64,000 nucleotides of DNA from Alteromonas macleodii (GCF_903772925.1 NZ_LR812090.1:1-64000); one strand, 5' to 3'. Positions 35,973 to 47,730 are shown, counted from the first letter of the stretch. Translations and numbers: made by a program. Notes: generated from the letters alone by a model not told the origin.

Positions 35973-36301
35973 CCATTACGTCGATAGACGCACTTGATGC
36001 AGTGCCTACACAGATAGTCTTGTTTATATTTAAAGATGACTTAAATAAAAGCCCTTAGCTTTGATTTAAGATCAAACCTAAGTGTTTTGAATTAAGCACT
36101 ATGCTCTTTAACAATTTGGAAAGCTGATATTAATAGTAATCAATCAAAATTGAGTAACTGAGAAATCGAAAGATGACTTTTTACTCTACTTGACTGAATT
36201 GCTTGTTATCAAATTATTGATAACAAGGCAATTCTTCCGATTAGCTTGTCATGCATACGACATAACTTAGACAGAAGTCAAAAGGCTGTTTGGGGTTGTA
36301 T
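35973..36301 (+). other. 16S-23S spacer without tRNA genes
   Basis: The 329-base spacer holds no tRNA-Ile, tRNA-Ala or tRNA-Glu; I saw none of their conserved T-loop or D-loop sequences. It does contain a second boxA (TGCTCTTTAACAATTT, 36102-36117) and an AT-rich inverted repeat around 36205-36232 (GAATTGCTTGTTATCAA / TTGATAACAAGGCAATTC), likely part of the 23S processing stem. Confidence 0.8.
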
Positions 36302-39177
<2,876 letters not shown>

Positions 39178-39297
39178 ACAACGCCCAAAAAGCTTTAGGC
39201 TTTTGAGTGTTGTAGACAAGCTAAAGTAAGCAAGTAAGAGTGAAAAGTAGTTACTCACGATTGAATTGATATCCAGTTTTCTAGATTGTTACCAGTT

Positions 39298-39416
39298 TTC
39301 CTGGCAGCCATAGCGATACGGTACCACCTGACTCCATTCCGAACTCAGAAGTGAAACGTATTAGCGCCGATGGTAGTGTGGGGTTTCCCCATGTGAGAGT
39401 AGGACACTGCCAGGTC
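39298..39416 (+). rRNA. rrf: 5S ribosomal RNA, copy 1
   Basis: About 119 bases, with terminal stem CCTGGCAG ... CTGCCAGG and the conserved ACTCCATTCCGAACTCAGAAGTGAAACG segment. It is followed 8 bases later by its own terminator. Confidence 0.95.
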
Positions 39417-39424
39417 CCATTAAG

Positions 39425-39451
39425 AAAAACCCGCCTAACGGCGGGTTTTTT
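39425..39451 (+). terminator. Terminator after 5S copy 1
   Basis: AAAAACCCGCC-TAAC-GGCGGGTTTTTT, an 11-bp stem with T-run. Confidence 0.92.
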
Positions 39452-39552
39452 GCTTTATATAGAAGCTACAGCATTTTATATGCGAGCTCACAGAATTTAG
39501 TAAGGTTGAGAGTTCTCAGCTTTACGCAGTAATTGCTACTGCAAACCAGTTT

Positions 39553-39671
39553 TTCCTGGCAGCCATAGCGATACGGTACCACCTAATTCCATTCCGAACT
39601 TAGAAGTGAAACGTATTAGCGCCGATGGTAGTGTGGGGCTTCCCCATGTGAGAGTAGGACACTGCCAGGTC
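39553..39671 (+). rRNA. rrf: 5S ribosomal RNA, copy 2 (variant)
   Basis: A second, near-identical 5S gene 136 bases after the first. I see at least four differences, in loop or stem positions: ACCTGACTCC becomes ACCTAATTCC, AACTCAG becomes AACTTAG, and GGGGTTTCCCC becomes GGGGCTTCCCC. The terminal stem is unchanged. Because a terminator separates it from copy 1, its expression needs read-through; I saw no clear separate promoter. Confidence 0.93.
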
Positions 39672-39681
39672 TCATTAAAAG

Positions 39682-39704
39682 AACCCGCCTAACGGCGGGT
39701 TTTT
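39682..39704 (+). terminator. Terminator after 5S copy 2
   Basis: AACCCGCC-TAAC-GGCGGGTT followed by T; nearly the same hairpin as after copy 1, so the 5S and terminator were duplicated together. It ends 4 bases before the convergent pagL stop codon. Confidence 0.9.
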
Positions 39705-39708
39705 GCGT

Positions 39709-40239
39709 TTAGAAATGGTAGGCGTAGGATAGGTTTAGGAAGTCTAGTCCCGGGTTGTCGTTATTAAAGCCACCGTTTGAAAAGTGCATATAACGCAGGG
39801 CAACATGTTGCTTCTTATCAATCTCTACAAACACACCTAACCTGTCTTCAAATTGGTAGTTAGACCCAATATCTTTACCAGCTACTTTTTGATCGCCAAT
39901 GTAGCTTGCGCCAATACCTGCTTCTATATATACAGGATACTTGTCATATAGCGTGGATACCTGTTTCATAAAAACAGGAGTCAGTGACGCGCCATAACTA
40001 GTGCTATGTGTATCGTTTTCGCCATATTCCCAAACAACCGCACTCACTTCCCAGTAAAGCTTTATGTCGCCAAACCAATCTGTCGCTAATGTTTGTTCAA
40101 GTGGTCTGTATGCGAAGCGCATACCGTCTATATCGTCAAATCCGTGCATATAGTCGACACTGACAGTTTGCCTTGCCTGTGCGCTATTGGTGGTAAAAAT
40201 GATTAGAAAAGAAAATAAAAGTAGTGATAACTGTTTCAT
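39709..40239 (-). CDS. pagL: PagL-type lipid A 3-O-deacylase (acyloxyacyl hydrolase)
   Basis: An outer membrane beta-barrel of 176 residues with signal peptide MKQLSLLLFSFLIIFTTNSAQA. The PagL active-site pattern is visible near the C-terminus, with His-Ser in RYMHFSNGGFNNDNPGLDFL (~147-166) and an upstream acidic residue (VFVEIDKKQHVALRY). The end YAYHF suits a Bam-inserted barrel. PagL removes the 3-O acyl chain from lipid A and so remodels LPS. A GGAG ribosome-binding site precedes the ATG. It is convergent with the rRNA operon. Confidence 0.9.
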   Translation of the reverse strand: MKQLSLLLFSFLIIFTTNSAQARQTVSVDYMHGFDDIDGMRFAYRPLEQTLATDWFGDIKLYWEVSAVVWEYGENDTHSTSYGASLTPVFMKQVSTLYDKYPVYIEAGIGASYIGDQKVAGKDIGSNYQFEDRLGVFVEIDKKQHVALRYMHFSNGGFNNDNPGLDFLNLSYAYHF

Positions 40240-40376
40240 AATTGCTCCTTGATCTAGTAATCAACAAGCAAAAAATTATCCAACCGAAAAAAATTATTAA
40301 TTTCAGTTGGATAGGGCTATAAAATAAGAAAAGCTTTAGTTTTGGAAAGTCTACATTACTGACATTATTGAAGTTT

Positions 40377-41207
40377 TTACAAGGGGGTCCATAGCGCGTT
40401 TTTATTAATATCTTGCTCATCCATCAACTGTTTTTTCAGTTGCGCTATATCTTCAATACCATATCTTTCTTTTATATCATTTATTTCGCCAGAATTAGTC
40501 AGCAAAAAGGTATTTAATTCATTAATAATCTCTGGATGATTTAATGTCGATAAGGAAAATGAGACAACATTGTTAGGTAGCGTTAAGTCGGCAACAAAAG
40601 AAGCTGACTGAGGAAAGCGTTGTATAAAATATAATGAGGCATGGTATTCCACATCAAAAGCATCCACTTTATTGCTTTGTAAAAGCCTAAGGCCTTCATA
40701 AATACTGCTAACGCCTATTACTTCAACTGACCCGTTTTTAATCTGTTGCTTCCATTTAACAGGCGAGAACCCTTCGGGCGTTGCAAGCTTTGAAATGTGG
40801 CTAAGCTCTGAGCCTTGTTTTTCTTTTCTAACCAGAGTCACTGCAAACGTGTCGGTAAGTGGCTTAGAATAAACTTTACCGAGCTTATGTGTGATTTGGT
40901 TATACCATTCAGGGTTGTCAGGAAAGACGAAATCCACATTGCCTTTTGTTAACTCTATTTGAAGGCGCTTCACCGGCATACTTAAGTAAATGAAGTTATG
41001 TCCAGTTTTCTTGGAAAAGGCATCAAGAATAGCTCTACCTAACCCTTTATCGTGCTCTGATGCAAAGTTGTAATACGGATAATATTCTATATCTTGTGCA
41101 CCAACGATATAGGTTTCGGCACAAACAAATGGGCTTGAAATAGTGAGCGTCAGTAATAAAGTGACGACACCTACAAAGCGGCAGACATTATTTCCAAACC
41201 TCTTCAA
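40377..41207 (-). CDS. Periplasmic substrate-binding protein, orphan copy 2
   Basis: An SBP_bac_3-like solute-binding protein of about 276 residues with signal sequence ending in SSPFVCA. I set the start at the TTG at 41207 because AGGA lies 7 bases before it and it opens a clean signal peptide; a longer reading from 41252 overlaps the previous gene by 65 bases. It is a clear paralogue of the adjacent gene: YIVGAQ, EFIYLS/NFIYLS, KGNVDFV and the ending KERYGI/KAKYGI recur in both. It overlaps that gene by 20 bases, so translation is probably coupled. No permease or ATPase gene is nearby. Confidence 0.82.
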   Translation of the reverse strand: MKRFGNNVCRFVGVVTLLLTLTISSPFVCAETYIVGAQDIEYYPYYNFASEHDKGLGRAILDAFSKKTGHNFIYLSMPVKRLQIELTKGNVDFVFPDNPEWYNQITHKLGKVYSKPLTDTFAVTLVRKEKQGSELSHISKLATPEGFSPVKWKQQIKNGSVEVIGVSSIYEGLRLLQSNKVDAFDVEYHASLYFIQRFPQSASFVADLTLPNNVVSFSLSTLNHPEIINELNTFLLTNSGEINDIKERYGIEDIAQLKKQLMDEQDINKNALWTPL

Positions 41208-41979
41208 TTTCCAATCCTTGTTCGTTAAGAAGCTGCTGAGATAATTGCTCAAACGGGGTTATTCCGTATTTCGCTTTTATACTATCAATTAATTCGGGGT
41301 TTGAGGATATGAAATCATTCAGTTCACTAATAATGTGTTTATGATAAAGGGTAGACAAAGAAAAAGGGATTTCGTTATGTGGAAGCGTCAAATCTAAAGT
41401 AAACGCGTCTTTCTCATACGCTAGCGGTGCAGAACTTTGACTGACAAAGTATTCCAAATCTAATCCGTCGACGCGTTCTTGATATAAAAGGGCTAAGCCC
41501 TGTTGTATATTCGTAACCCAAGTAATTTGTGTATGTTTATCGTCTATTCTTTTTTGCCAGTTTACCGGTGTGAACCCTAGCGGCATGGCTAGATGCTTTA
41601 TCTTATCAATACCTAGCCCAGCATTTTCTTGTTTAACGATAGTACCTGTTACTGCATTGGTTAAGGGGAGTGAAAAATGCTTATCGCTGGAAGTGGTGAT
41701 GCTGTTATACCATCCTCTGTTATCAGGGTATACAAAATCAACATTACCTTTAACTAGCTCGAGTTGAAGCCGTCTAATGGGCAAACTCAAATAAATAAAT
41801 TCGTGCCCAGAAGCTTCAGAAAAGGCTTCTAGAACTGACCAGGCTACGCCTTTATCTACTGGAGAAGAAAAATCGTAGTGAGGGAAGTACGATAAATTTT
41901 GTGCGCCAACTATATATTTATCTGCGTAACTACTAAGACTGAATAAGCAGATAATACAAAGCGCAATCCATCCCTTCAT
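41188..41979 (-). CDS. Periplasmic substrate-binding protein, orphan copy 1
   Basis: A 263-residue solute-binding-like protein with signal peptide MKGWIALCIICLFSLSSYA; the start at 41979 has GGAG 7 bases upstream. The mature part (DKYIVGAQNLSYFPHYDFSS ... FIYLSLPIRRLQLELVKGNVDFVYPDN ... LSTLYHKHIISELNDFI) has the two-lobe SBP_bac_3 layout. It is first of a tandem pair. With no transport partners nearby, it may feed a remote ABC transporter or act as a ligand sensor. The ligand is unknown. Confidence 0.85.
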   Translation of the reverse strand: MKGWIALCIICLFSLSSYADKYIVGAQNLSYFPHYDFSSPVDKGVAWSVLEAFSEASGHEFIYLSLPIRRLQLELVKGNVDFVYPDNRGWYNSITTSSDKHFSLPLTNAVTGTIVKQENAGLGIDKIKHLAMPLGFTPVNWQKRIDDKHTQITWVTNIQQGLALLYQERVDGLDLEYFVSQSSAPLAYEKDAFTLDLTLPHNEIPFSLSTLYHKHIISELNDFISSNPELIDSIKAKYGITPFEQLSQQLLNEQGLEIEEVWK

Positions 41980-42116
41980 TTTATACTCCAAAAATGACAA
42001 CTGTTCTCTACAGGTATAGCGGATTCATCTATATGTTACTTAACAAAAAAGGCATTATCATTCAAAAAATAACCGTTTCGCACACCATAATCTATTGCTT
42101 TGACTCTGTAAAAGGT

Positions 42117-45100
42117 TCAGTGAAAATCTCTAGAGTTTAAAGTTAGCTTTTCGAGCCAAGGTGTACGGTCGATAAGCTTACCCGCGATAATGTGAATAAC
42201 CCCCTCTTTTGAACGTTCAATAATACCGTTAACCTGAAGAAGCTTTGCTTTCAAAAAAGTTTGTTGCTGAGCTCGCGCCGTAGCTTGCCATACCACAACA
42301 TTCATATTGCCTATATCATCTTCTAAAGTTAGAAAGGTAACCCCTGCTGCAGTGCCTGGGGCCTGTCGACCAGTTACTGCCCCCAGTACTTTAACAACAG
42401 ACTTATTTTTTTTATCTTTAAGTGAATTTGACCAGCTTATGTCTTTAAGCTCATGTTGCCGCTTAAGCAGAGAAATAGGATGGTTATTTACAGACAAGCC
42501 TGTCGAGGCATAATCTTCAAGCAAGTTTTCTGCTTCAGAGGGTTTAGCGTCAAACGTTGTGGCACTTTTATCTGCATAAAAATCATCGGTATCAAATAGC
42601 GGTAAACGCGTTTGGGTATCCATAATTCGCCAACGAGTTTCGTACCGATTTCCTGATATAGTACGAAGTGCGTCTGCACTGGCAAGTGCCTCTAATTCAT
42701 TGCTTTTTAAAGATAGCTGCTGTAACTGTTCAACATTTGTGTAGCCTTTATCTGAACGGTTTTCCACAATAATCTGAGACGACGCTTCACTTAAACCTTT
42801 TATAAGCTTAAGGCCAAGCTGTATGTACTTTTCCTGGCCCTTTACAACCAAAGTGTGTTCTGAGCTTGACTGGTTCACGCAGGGCGCCTCTACTCGTATA
42901 TGGTGACGCTTAGCGTCTTGAACTAACTGAGAAGGAGAATAAAAACCCATGGGCCAGCTATTTAATAGCGCCACGTAAAATTCTACGGGAAAGTAAAACT
43001 TCAACCAACAAGACACATAAGCTAATACCGCAAAAGACGCTGAGTGAGACTCGGGAAAACCATACCCTGCAAAGCCTTTGATTTGTTCGAATAAGTTATG
43101 AGCGAACGTACTTTCATAGCCTTTATCCGTCATACCTTTAATGAGTTTATCTCTGAACTCAAAAATTCTGCCGTCTTTTTTCCAGCTAGCCATAGCGCGT
43201 CGCAACTGGTCAGCTTCTCCACCACTGAAGCCAGCGGCAACCATAGCAAGCTGAATCACTTGTTCTTGGAAGATAGGCACACCCATAGTGCGAGATAGCA
43301 CCTTTTCCACATCTTTAGACGGGTAGCTAATGGTTTCATTGCCGTGTCGACGTATCAAATAAGGGTGGACCATATCGCCTTGAATAGGGCCAGGACGTAC
43401 AATGGCTATTTGTACGACCAAATCGTAATAGCGACGAGGTTTGAGCCTTGGCAGCATAGACATCTGAGCCCGTGATTCTATTTGAAAAACGCCGACTGTA
43501 TCTGCCCGACAAATCATATCGAAAACCTGTTTGTCATCCCCAAGCTTAGTAATAAATGGAATACTGGTTTCAACCGGATACTGCTTGTTAATAAGCGAAA
43601 ATGCTCGACGAATAGCGCTTAACATCCCAAGCGCTAGTACATCCACTTTTAGCAGGCCCAAGGTTTCAATGTCATCCTTATCCCATTGAATGATGGTGCG
43701 GTCTTCCATTGCGGCATTTTCAACGGGGACAAGATCGTAAAGCGGACCTGCGCTAATAACAAAACCACCCACATGCTGCGACAAATGTCGGGGTGTACCC
43801 AGTAAAGCTTCGGTAAGATTAATTAACTGCTGTACCCTAGGCTCTTCAGGATTTAGCCCAAGCCCTGCCAGCTGAGACTTCCACGGAATAACGCTGTCTC
43901 GGCGATTGATTTGTTTAACTACAAAATCAAGTTGTGACTCGCTAAAACCAAGCGCTTTACCCACATCTTTAAACGCTGATTTAAAGCGGTAGCAAATAAC
44001 GGTAGCCGCGATAGCGGTTCTTTCTCTGCCGTATTTTTGATAAATGTATTGAATGATCTCTTCACGGCGCTGATGCTCGAAATCCACATCAATATCGGGC
44101 GGTTCATTACGTTCTTTAGATATGAAACGCTCGAATAGTACACTTATTTGCCTTGGATCTACGGCTGTTATCTCTAGGCAATAGCACACCACAGAGTTAG
44201 CCGCAGAGCCTCGCCCTTGATACAAAATGCGCTGCCGCTTGGCAAACTGAACAATATCGTAAATGGTTAAAAAGAAATACTCGTATTCTTGCTCGGCAAT
44301 AAGTGTCAGTTCTTTTTCTATAATTTTGCGGATTTCAGAGGTTATACCTTCTGGAAAGCGCACTTTAATACCAGCTTCTACGCGCTCCCGTAAATACGAT
44401 GTAGGCGTATACCCTTCTGGCACCAGTTCCGAAGGATAGTGATAGCGCAATTCTTCTAAAGAAAACGTGAATACCTGGGCTAGGGCATTGGTATTGGCTA
44501 TCCATTTCTCAGGATAGAGCTTTTTTATTTTTTGTATGGTGCGCAGACTACGCTCTGCGTTACTCAACGCTTCCCGACCTATTTTATCTACACTGGTATG
44601 CTGTTGTGTGGCATGTAAAACATGTTGAAGTGGTAGCCTGTCAGCGTGATGCATGAGTACACCTGTACAGGCAATAACCGGAAAGGGATAGGTAGACTGT
44701 AAATGATTGTAGTGCGCAAACCTCTGATGATCTCGTCCGTCTAATAGACGCTGAGCACCAATATAGGCATCGATGCCGGGATGCTTTTGCAGCCACTCAG
44801 CCCAATGCTTGTCGTGGGCTTCTTTTCCGCTTGGTAGCCAAATAAATTTGCAGTGGCGAATGGTACGCAAATCCCACTCGGCCAGTTGGTATTCTCCTTT
44901 TGCGGAGCGACGCCTGGCGTTAGTTATAATTCGGCACAGTTCGCTGTAGGCTGCTTTGTTCGGGCACAACAGCACAAAAGATAAAGTGTCATCAAATACA
45001 AAGTAACTGCCAACAATAAGCTTAATAGGCAGGCCTTGGTGGGTTATTTCATCGAAAGCCCTTACTACTCCCGCTACTGAGCACTCATCTGTAATGGCAA

Positions 45101-45206
45101 GCGCGTCATAGCCAAGAAAAGAAGCCGTGGTCACAAGCTCTGCGGGAGAAGAGGCGCCGCAAAGAAAGCTATAGTTACTTTGGCAAAAGAGTTCGCTGTA
45201 TTTCAT
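42117..45206 (-). CDS. dnaE2: Error-prone DNA polymerase DnaE2 (ImuC)
   Basis: A C-family DNA polymerase of 1,029 residues, the shorter DnaE2/ImuC form. Features: the N-terminal PHP domain (ELFCQSNYSFLCGASSPAELV; AITDECSVAGVVRAFDE), the catalytic palm with PDIDVDFEHQRREEIIQYIY (two catalytic Asp), the fingers RPGPIQGDMVHPYLIRR and FQEQVIQLAMVAAGFSGGEADQLRRAM, a helix-hairpin region and a C-terminal OB fold (VKVLGAVTGRQAPGT). It lacks the tau- and clamp-binding tail of replicative DnaE1. It is the last gene of the imuA-imuB-dnaE2 SOS mutagenesis operon. Confidence 0.96.
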   Translation of the reverse strand: MKYSELFCQSNYSFLCGASSPAELVTTASFLGYDALAITDECSVAGVVRAFDEITHQGLPIKLIVGSYFVFDDTLSFVLLCPNKAAYSELCRIITNARRRSAKGEYQLAEWDLRTIRHCKFIWLPSGKEAHDKHWAEWLQKHPGIDAYIGAQRLLDGRDHQRFAHYNHLQSTYPFPVIACTGVLMHHADRLPLQHVLHATQQHTSVDKIGREALSNAERSLRTIQKIKKLYPEKWIANTNALAQVFTFSLEELRYHYPSELVPEGYTPTSYLRERVEAGIKVRFPEGITSEIRKIIEKELTLIAEQEYEYFFLTIYDIVQFAKRQRILYQGRGSAANSVVCYCLEITAVDPRQISVLFERFISKERNEPPDIDVDFEHQRREEIIQYIYQKYGRERTAIAATVICYRFKSAFKDVGKALGFSESQLDFVVKQINRRDSVIPWKSQLAGLGLNPEEPRVQQLINLTEALLGTPRHLSQHVGGFVISAGPLYDLVPVENAAMEDRTIIQWDKDDIETLGLLKVDVLALGMLSAIRRAFSLINKQYPVETSIPFITKLGDDKQVFDMICRADTVGVFQIESRAQMSMLPRLKPRRYYDLVVQIAIVRPGPIQGDMVHPYLIRRHGNETISYPSKDVEKVLSRTMGVPIFQEQVIQLAMVAAGFSGGEADQLRRAMASWKKDGRIFEFRDKLIKGMTDKGYESTFAHNLFEQIKGFAGYGFPESHSASFAVLAYVSCWLKFYFPVEFYVALLNSWPMGFYSPSQLVQDAKRHHIRVEAPCVNQSSSEHTLVVKGQEKYIQLGLKLIKGLSEASSQIIVENRSDKGYTNVEQLQQLSLKSNELEALASADALRTISGNRYETRWRIMDTQTRLPLFDTDDFYADKSATTFDAKPSEAENLLEDYASTGLSVNNHPISLLKRQHELKDISWSNSLKDKKNKSVVKVLGAVTGRQAPGTAAGVTFLTLEDDIGNMNVVVWQATARAQQQTFLKAKLLQVNGIIERSKEGVIHIIAGKLIDRTPWLEKLTLNSRDFH

Positions 45207-45241
45207 GATTTAGCTTTTACCTTTTCTTTAACCGCATGCGG

Positions 45242-46726
45242 CTAACAAAAAAGGCCCTGTACCCACCAGCGGCTCTCTTCGTCTTTAAATACTAAAAGCC
45301 TTACACATTGCTCAGTCTGGGCGATGAAATAATCTCGCTTTATTGGGCTGTCATGCCACCACTCGCTGTGTAATCGCACGGGACCAAAGCAAATTTGGGT
45401 AGCCTGAATAAGCGGTTTAGGTGTATCAAAGATGAAGGTGGGCGTAATGTCACTGCTATAATCGTAATTACCGGTGCTCGGCTCTGTCACCGTCATGTAC
45501 TCAAACTGATGGCTGTCGGCAGCGCGAGGTTGGAACGTACTGTTATCGCCTAGCTTGGCATTTAAGCGGCCAATCAATTGTTTTTGTGCAACGTCATTAA
45601 ACCTATCGCTAAAAAAGTCGCCATTCTGCGAATCTATTTCTTCAAACTGCTGACAGGTAAGCGCAATGGCTGTGGCTGGCTCGGGTAACTCTAGGTTCTC
45701 AGTTTTAAGGCTAAACAGCGGTAGCCAACTTTGTACTGAGGACTGTGGAAGTGCCGATTGAATATTAATCTCCATTACAGGGGCTTCTCTGAAATGAATG
45801 TGCACGTTAATGCTCGATGTATACAAGTTCCTGGCCCGTAAATAGTGAGACAAATGCTCAAACTGCTGCGTGACAAAAGGCGTTAGGTGCTGTGTGTTTT
45901 CAATATCAAAAGGCAATAAAGTAAAGTTATCAAAGTGCTCTAAAGGCCTAAATAGCGTAACGCGAGGGAAGGTTTCTCCTCTGAGCGCCGTAAGATACAT
46001 AATGGTGTTATTGTCGAAGCGCCGCCCCAGCTCTTGTACCGGCATGGCCAATAGCTGTTGTACACGGGTAACACCCACCCTTGCCAAGGCGTCAATGACT
46101 TTAGGTGACAAAGCAGTAATAGAAAGCGGGCACGTACTTAGTACTTTCTTTATGTCATTTTGCGTATGTAAATAGGTGTTATGTTTATGAAGGGCTAATA
46201 CCTTTGCAGCCTCAATTGTCCATGCGCTAGCAAAATGATAACGAATGTCTGCCTCTGCAAGTGCTTGAGTTAGGGTTTTCCACAGTGGTTTATGCCCGCC
46301 ATAGTAATGGGTTAGGTTATCTAGCCTTACTGCCAGACCATTTACGCTATTCGAATGAATGTGGCAGTCTAGTACGATGTCAGAAGCCAGAGGATACAGC
46401 CTATGGGCTAGCTGCATCAGCATATGCTTTTCGGCTTCTTCACTGAAAGGCAGAATATGCACGTAGGGGCACAGCGCCGCGGCTTGGGCAAGCCCATGAC
46501 CAATTTCAATGCCCTCTTTTTTCGCAATATCATTACATTGCGTAATTTTGTTCGTTTTGCTGCAATACACAGCAATAGGTGTATTCGACGGTAATGACGA
46601 AGAATTTCCGTTAGATTCGTCTTCAGGTTCGTTTCTAGACCCTTTCCTGTGCGCATGTGTACTTGTAGCCGCTTTGAAGTGGCTGTCTAAAGTAAGTTGA
46701 TAGCAGTAAATATAGGCCCACAGCAT
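45242..46726 (-). CDS. imuB: Y-family polymerase-like protein ImuB
   Basis: The 494-residue protein has the Y-family fold, including a helix-hairpin segment (LSPKVIDALARVGVTRVQQLLAMPVQELGRRFD, ~206-238), but the catalytic acids are missing: the usual DxD near the start is replaced by AYIYCYQL, and the SxDE motif by NGLAVRLDNL. ImuB proteins act as clamp-binding adaptors for DnaE2 rather than as polymerases. The C-terminal ~150 residues are the ImuB-specific tail. A Ser/Asn/Glu-rich insert occupies ~20-45. The start lies two bases after the imuA stop, and dnaE2 follows after 35 bases. Confidence 0.95.
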   Translation of the reverse strand: MLWAYIYCYQLTLDSHFKAATSTHAHRKGSRNEPEDESNGNSSSLPSNTPIAVYCSKTNKITQCNDIAKKEGIEIGHGLAQAAALCPYVHILPFSEEAEKHMLMQLAHRLYPLASDIVLDCHIHSNSVNGLAVRLDNLTHYYGGHKPLWKTLTQALAEADIRYHFASAWTIEAAKVLALHKHNTYLHTQNDIKKVLSTCPLSITALSPKVIDALARVGVTRVQQLLAMPVQELGRRFDNNTIMYLTALRGETFPRVTLFRPLEHFDNFTLLPFDIENTQHLTPFVTQQFEHLSHYLRARNLYTSSINVHIHFREAPVMEINIQSALPQSSVQSWLPLFSLKTENLELPEPATAIALTCQQFEEIDSQNGDFFSDRFNDVAQKQLIGRLNAKLGDNSTFQPRAADSHQFEYMTVTEPSTGNYDYSSDITPTFIFDTPKPLIQATQICFGPVRLHSEWWHDSPIKRDYFIAQTEQCVRLLVFKDEESRWWVQGLFC

Positions 46727-46728
46727 TA

Positions 46729-47481
46729 TTAGCTCACAGAATGTAAAGCCTGATCGGAAAGCGTGTTATGTGCCATGGCCCATTTAATGGCGTGATTGTC
46801 AGGGGTCCACCGATGAGAAATAACAATGTTATCTTTTGGCCACCCATGACGTTGTTTGCGTATATTAACCGACAAGGCGTGGGGTTTGCCAAATAGCGCA
46901 ATATCTAAAGTAATGGGCAATGAGTTGTCGTTTTGGCTTGGTGTACTGGTTTGTAAACCACCCTGTAAGCTTGTTTTTGGATAATTTAATGATGGTGCCT
47001 GCTGTTGCGGTGGAGTATACAGCAAGCACAGTGCATCATTATGCGTTGCCGCTACCTGCAGGCGTCGCGCTTCTTTTTGATTTACAGCATTACTCCACAG
47101 CACTACGCAGTGGCAAGCCGTACTTTTCAAACATTGCTCTGCTGCCCACAATGACTCTTGTTCTTCACTTGTTTTTACTACCAGTACCTGTTGCGCTTTA
47201 AGCCCCAAATTTTCTAACCACGGGGACTGTAGTAGCCCGGGAGGGTTAATAAACACCACCAGTTTGTGCATGCGATGCTGACAAATAACCCGTTTAAAGA
47301 GTGAAAGCTCACCCACGCCGGTTAGTGAGGAAATACGTACAAGCCCCGTAGAAGCCACGCCCCCGTTAAGCGCATTATCCAGACACGGAAAACCCAGCGA
47401 AAACTTAGCTTCACTTTGCTTTTGATCTCTGGCCCGCCAAATATGGGGATGCTTGTTAAGTACGGATAACGACTTTTTCAT
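46729..47481 (-). CDS. imuA: SOS mutagenesis accessory protein ImuA
   Basis: A RecA/SulA-like protein of 250 residues from ATG 47481. A conserved N-terminal segment (LNKHPHIWRARD) and the RecA-like core (LGFPCLDNALNGGVASTGLVRISSLTGVGELSLFKRVI) identify it, although the P-loop is degenerate (SSLTGVGELSLF). The C-terminal region RKQRHGWPKDNIVISHRW is typical of the family. ImuA interacts with RecA and ImuB in translesion synthesis. A TTG at 47490 is an alternative start. The gene lies directly downstream of a LexA-controlled promoter. Confidence 0.93.
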   Translation of the reverse strand: MKKSLSVLNKHPHIWRARDQKQSEAKFSLGFPCLDNALNGGVASTGLVRISSLTGVGELSLFKRVICQHRMHKLVVFINPPGLLQSPWLENLGLKAQQVLVVKTSEEQESLWAAEQCLKSTACHCVVLWSNAVNQKEARRLQVAATHNDALCLLYTPPQQQAPSLNYPKTSLQGGLQTSTPSQNDNSLPITLDIALFGKPHALSVNIRKQRHGWPKDNIVISHRWTPDNHAIKWAMAHNTLSDQALHSVS

Positions 47482-47496
47482 GGCACTCAAAATAAA

Positions 47497-47541
47497 CTGT
47501 ATTTTTATACAGTATTATAGGCCAGCAATAACCCTTTTCAA
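47497..47541 (-). promoter_or_regulatory. imuA promoter with consensus LexA (SOS) box
   Basis: On the minus strand: -35 TTGAAA (47541-47536), 16-base spacer, -10 TATAAT (47519-47514). Immediately downstream is CTGTATAAAAATACAG (47512-47497), matching the gammaproteobacterial LexA consensus CTGT-N8-ACAG perfectly and covering the expected transcription start. LexA should repress imuA-imuB-dnaE2 until DNA damage. Confidence 0.92.
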
Positions 47542-47639
47542 GATAAAAGGTTTTCGTCTTGTTGTTTTAACTGCTAACTTACTGATTAGTTTGGAAAGGT
47601 AAAAAGATTAAACTTTTAAAAGAGTAGTGATATAGACGA

Positions 47640-47678
47640 GGGTCGCCAATCCTAACAACACAGTAAAGCGGGCGACCC
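47640..47678. repeat. Inverted repeat downstream of the DUF885-linked gene
   Basis: GGGTCGCC (47640-47647) and GGCGACCC (47671-47678) form an 8-bp GC-rich stem around a 23-base loop, with no T-run. It lies between two minus-strand genes and could stabilise a 3' end. Confidence 0.4.
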
Positions 47679-47730
47679 TAACGCGTAATTAGCACTTTAT
47701 CGGCGCTAACATGGGGATAAGAGTAAGAGG

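Noticed and set aside
35973..36301. Possible tRNA in the 16S-23S spacer
   Set aside because: No T-loop, anticodon-stem or CCA-end pattern of tRNA-Ile, tRNA-Ala or tRNA-Glu could be found on either strand.
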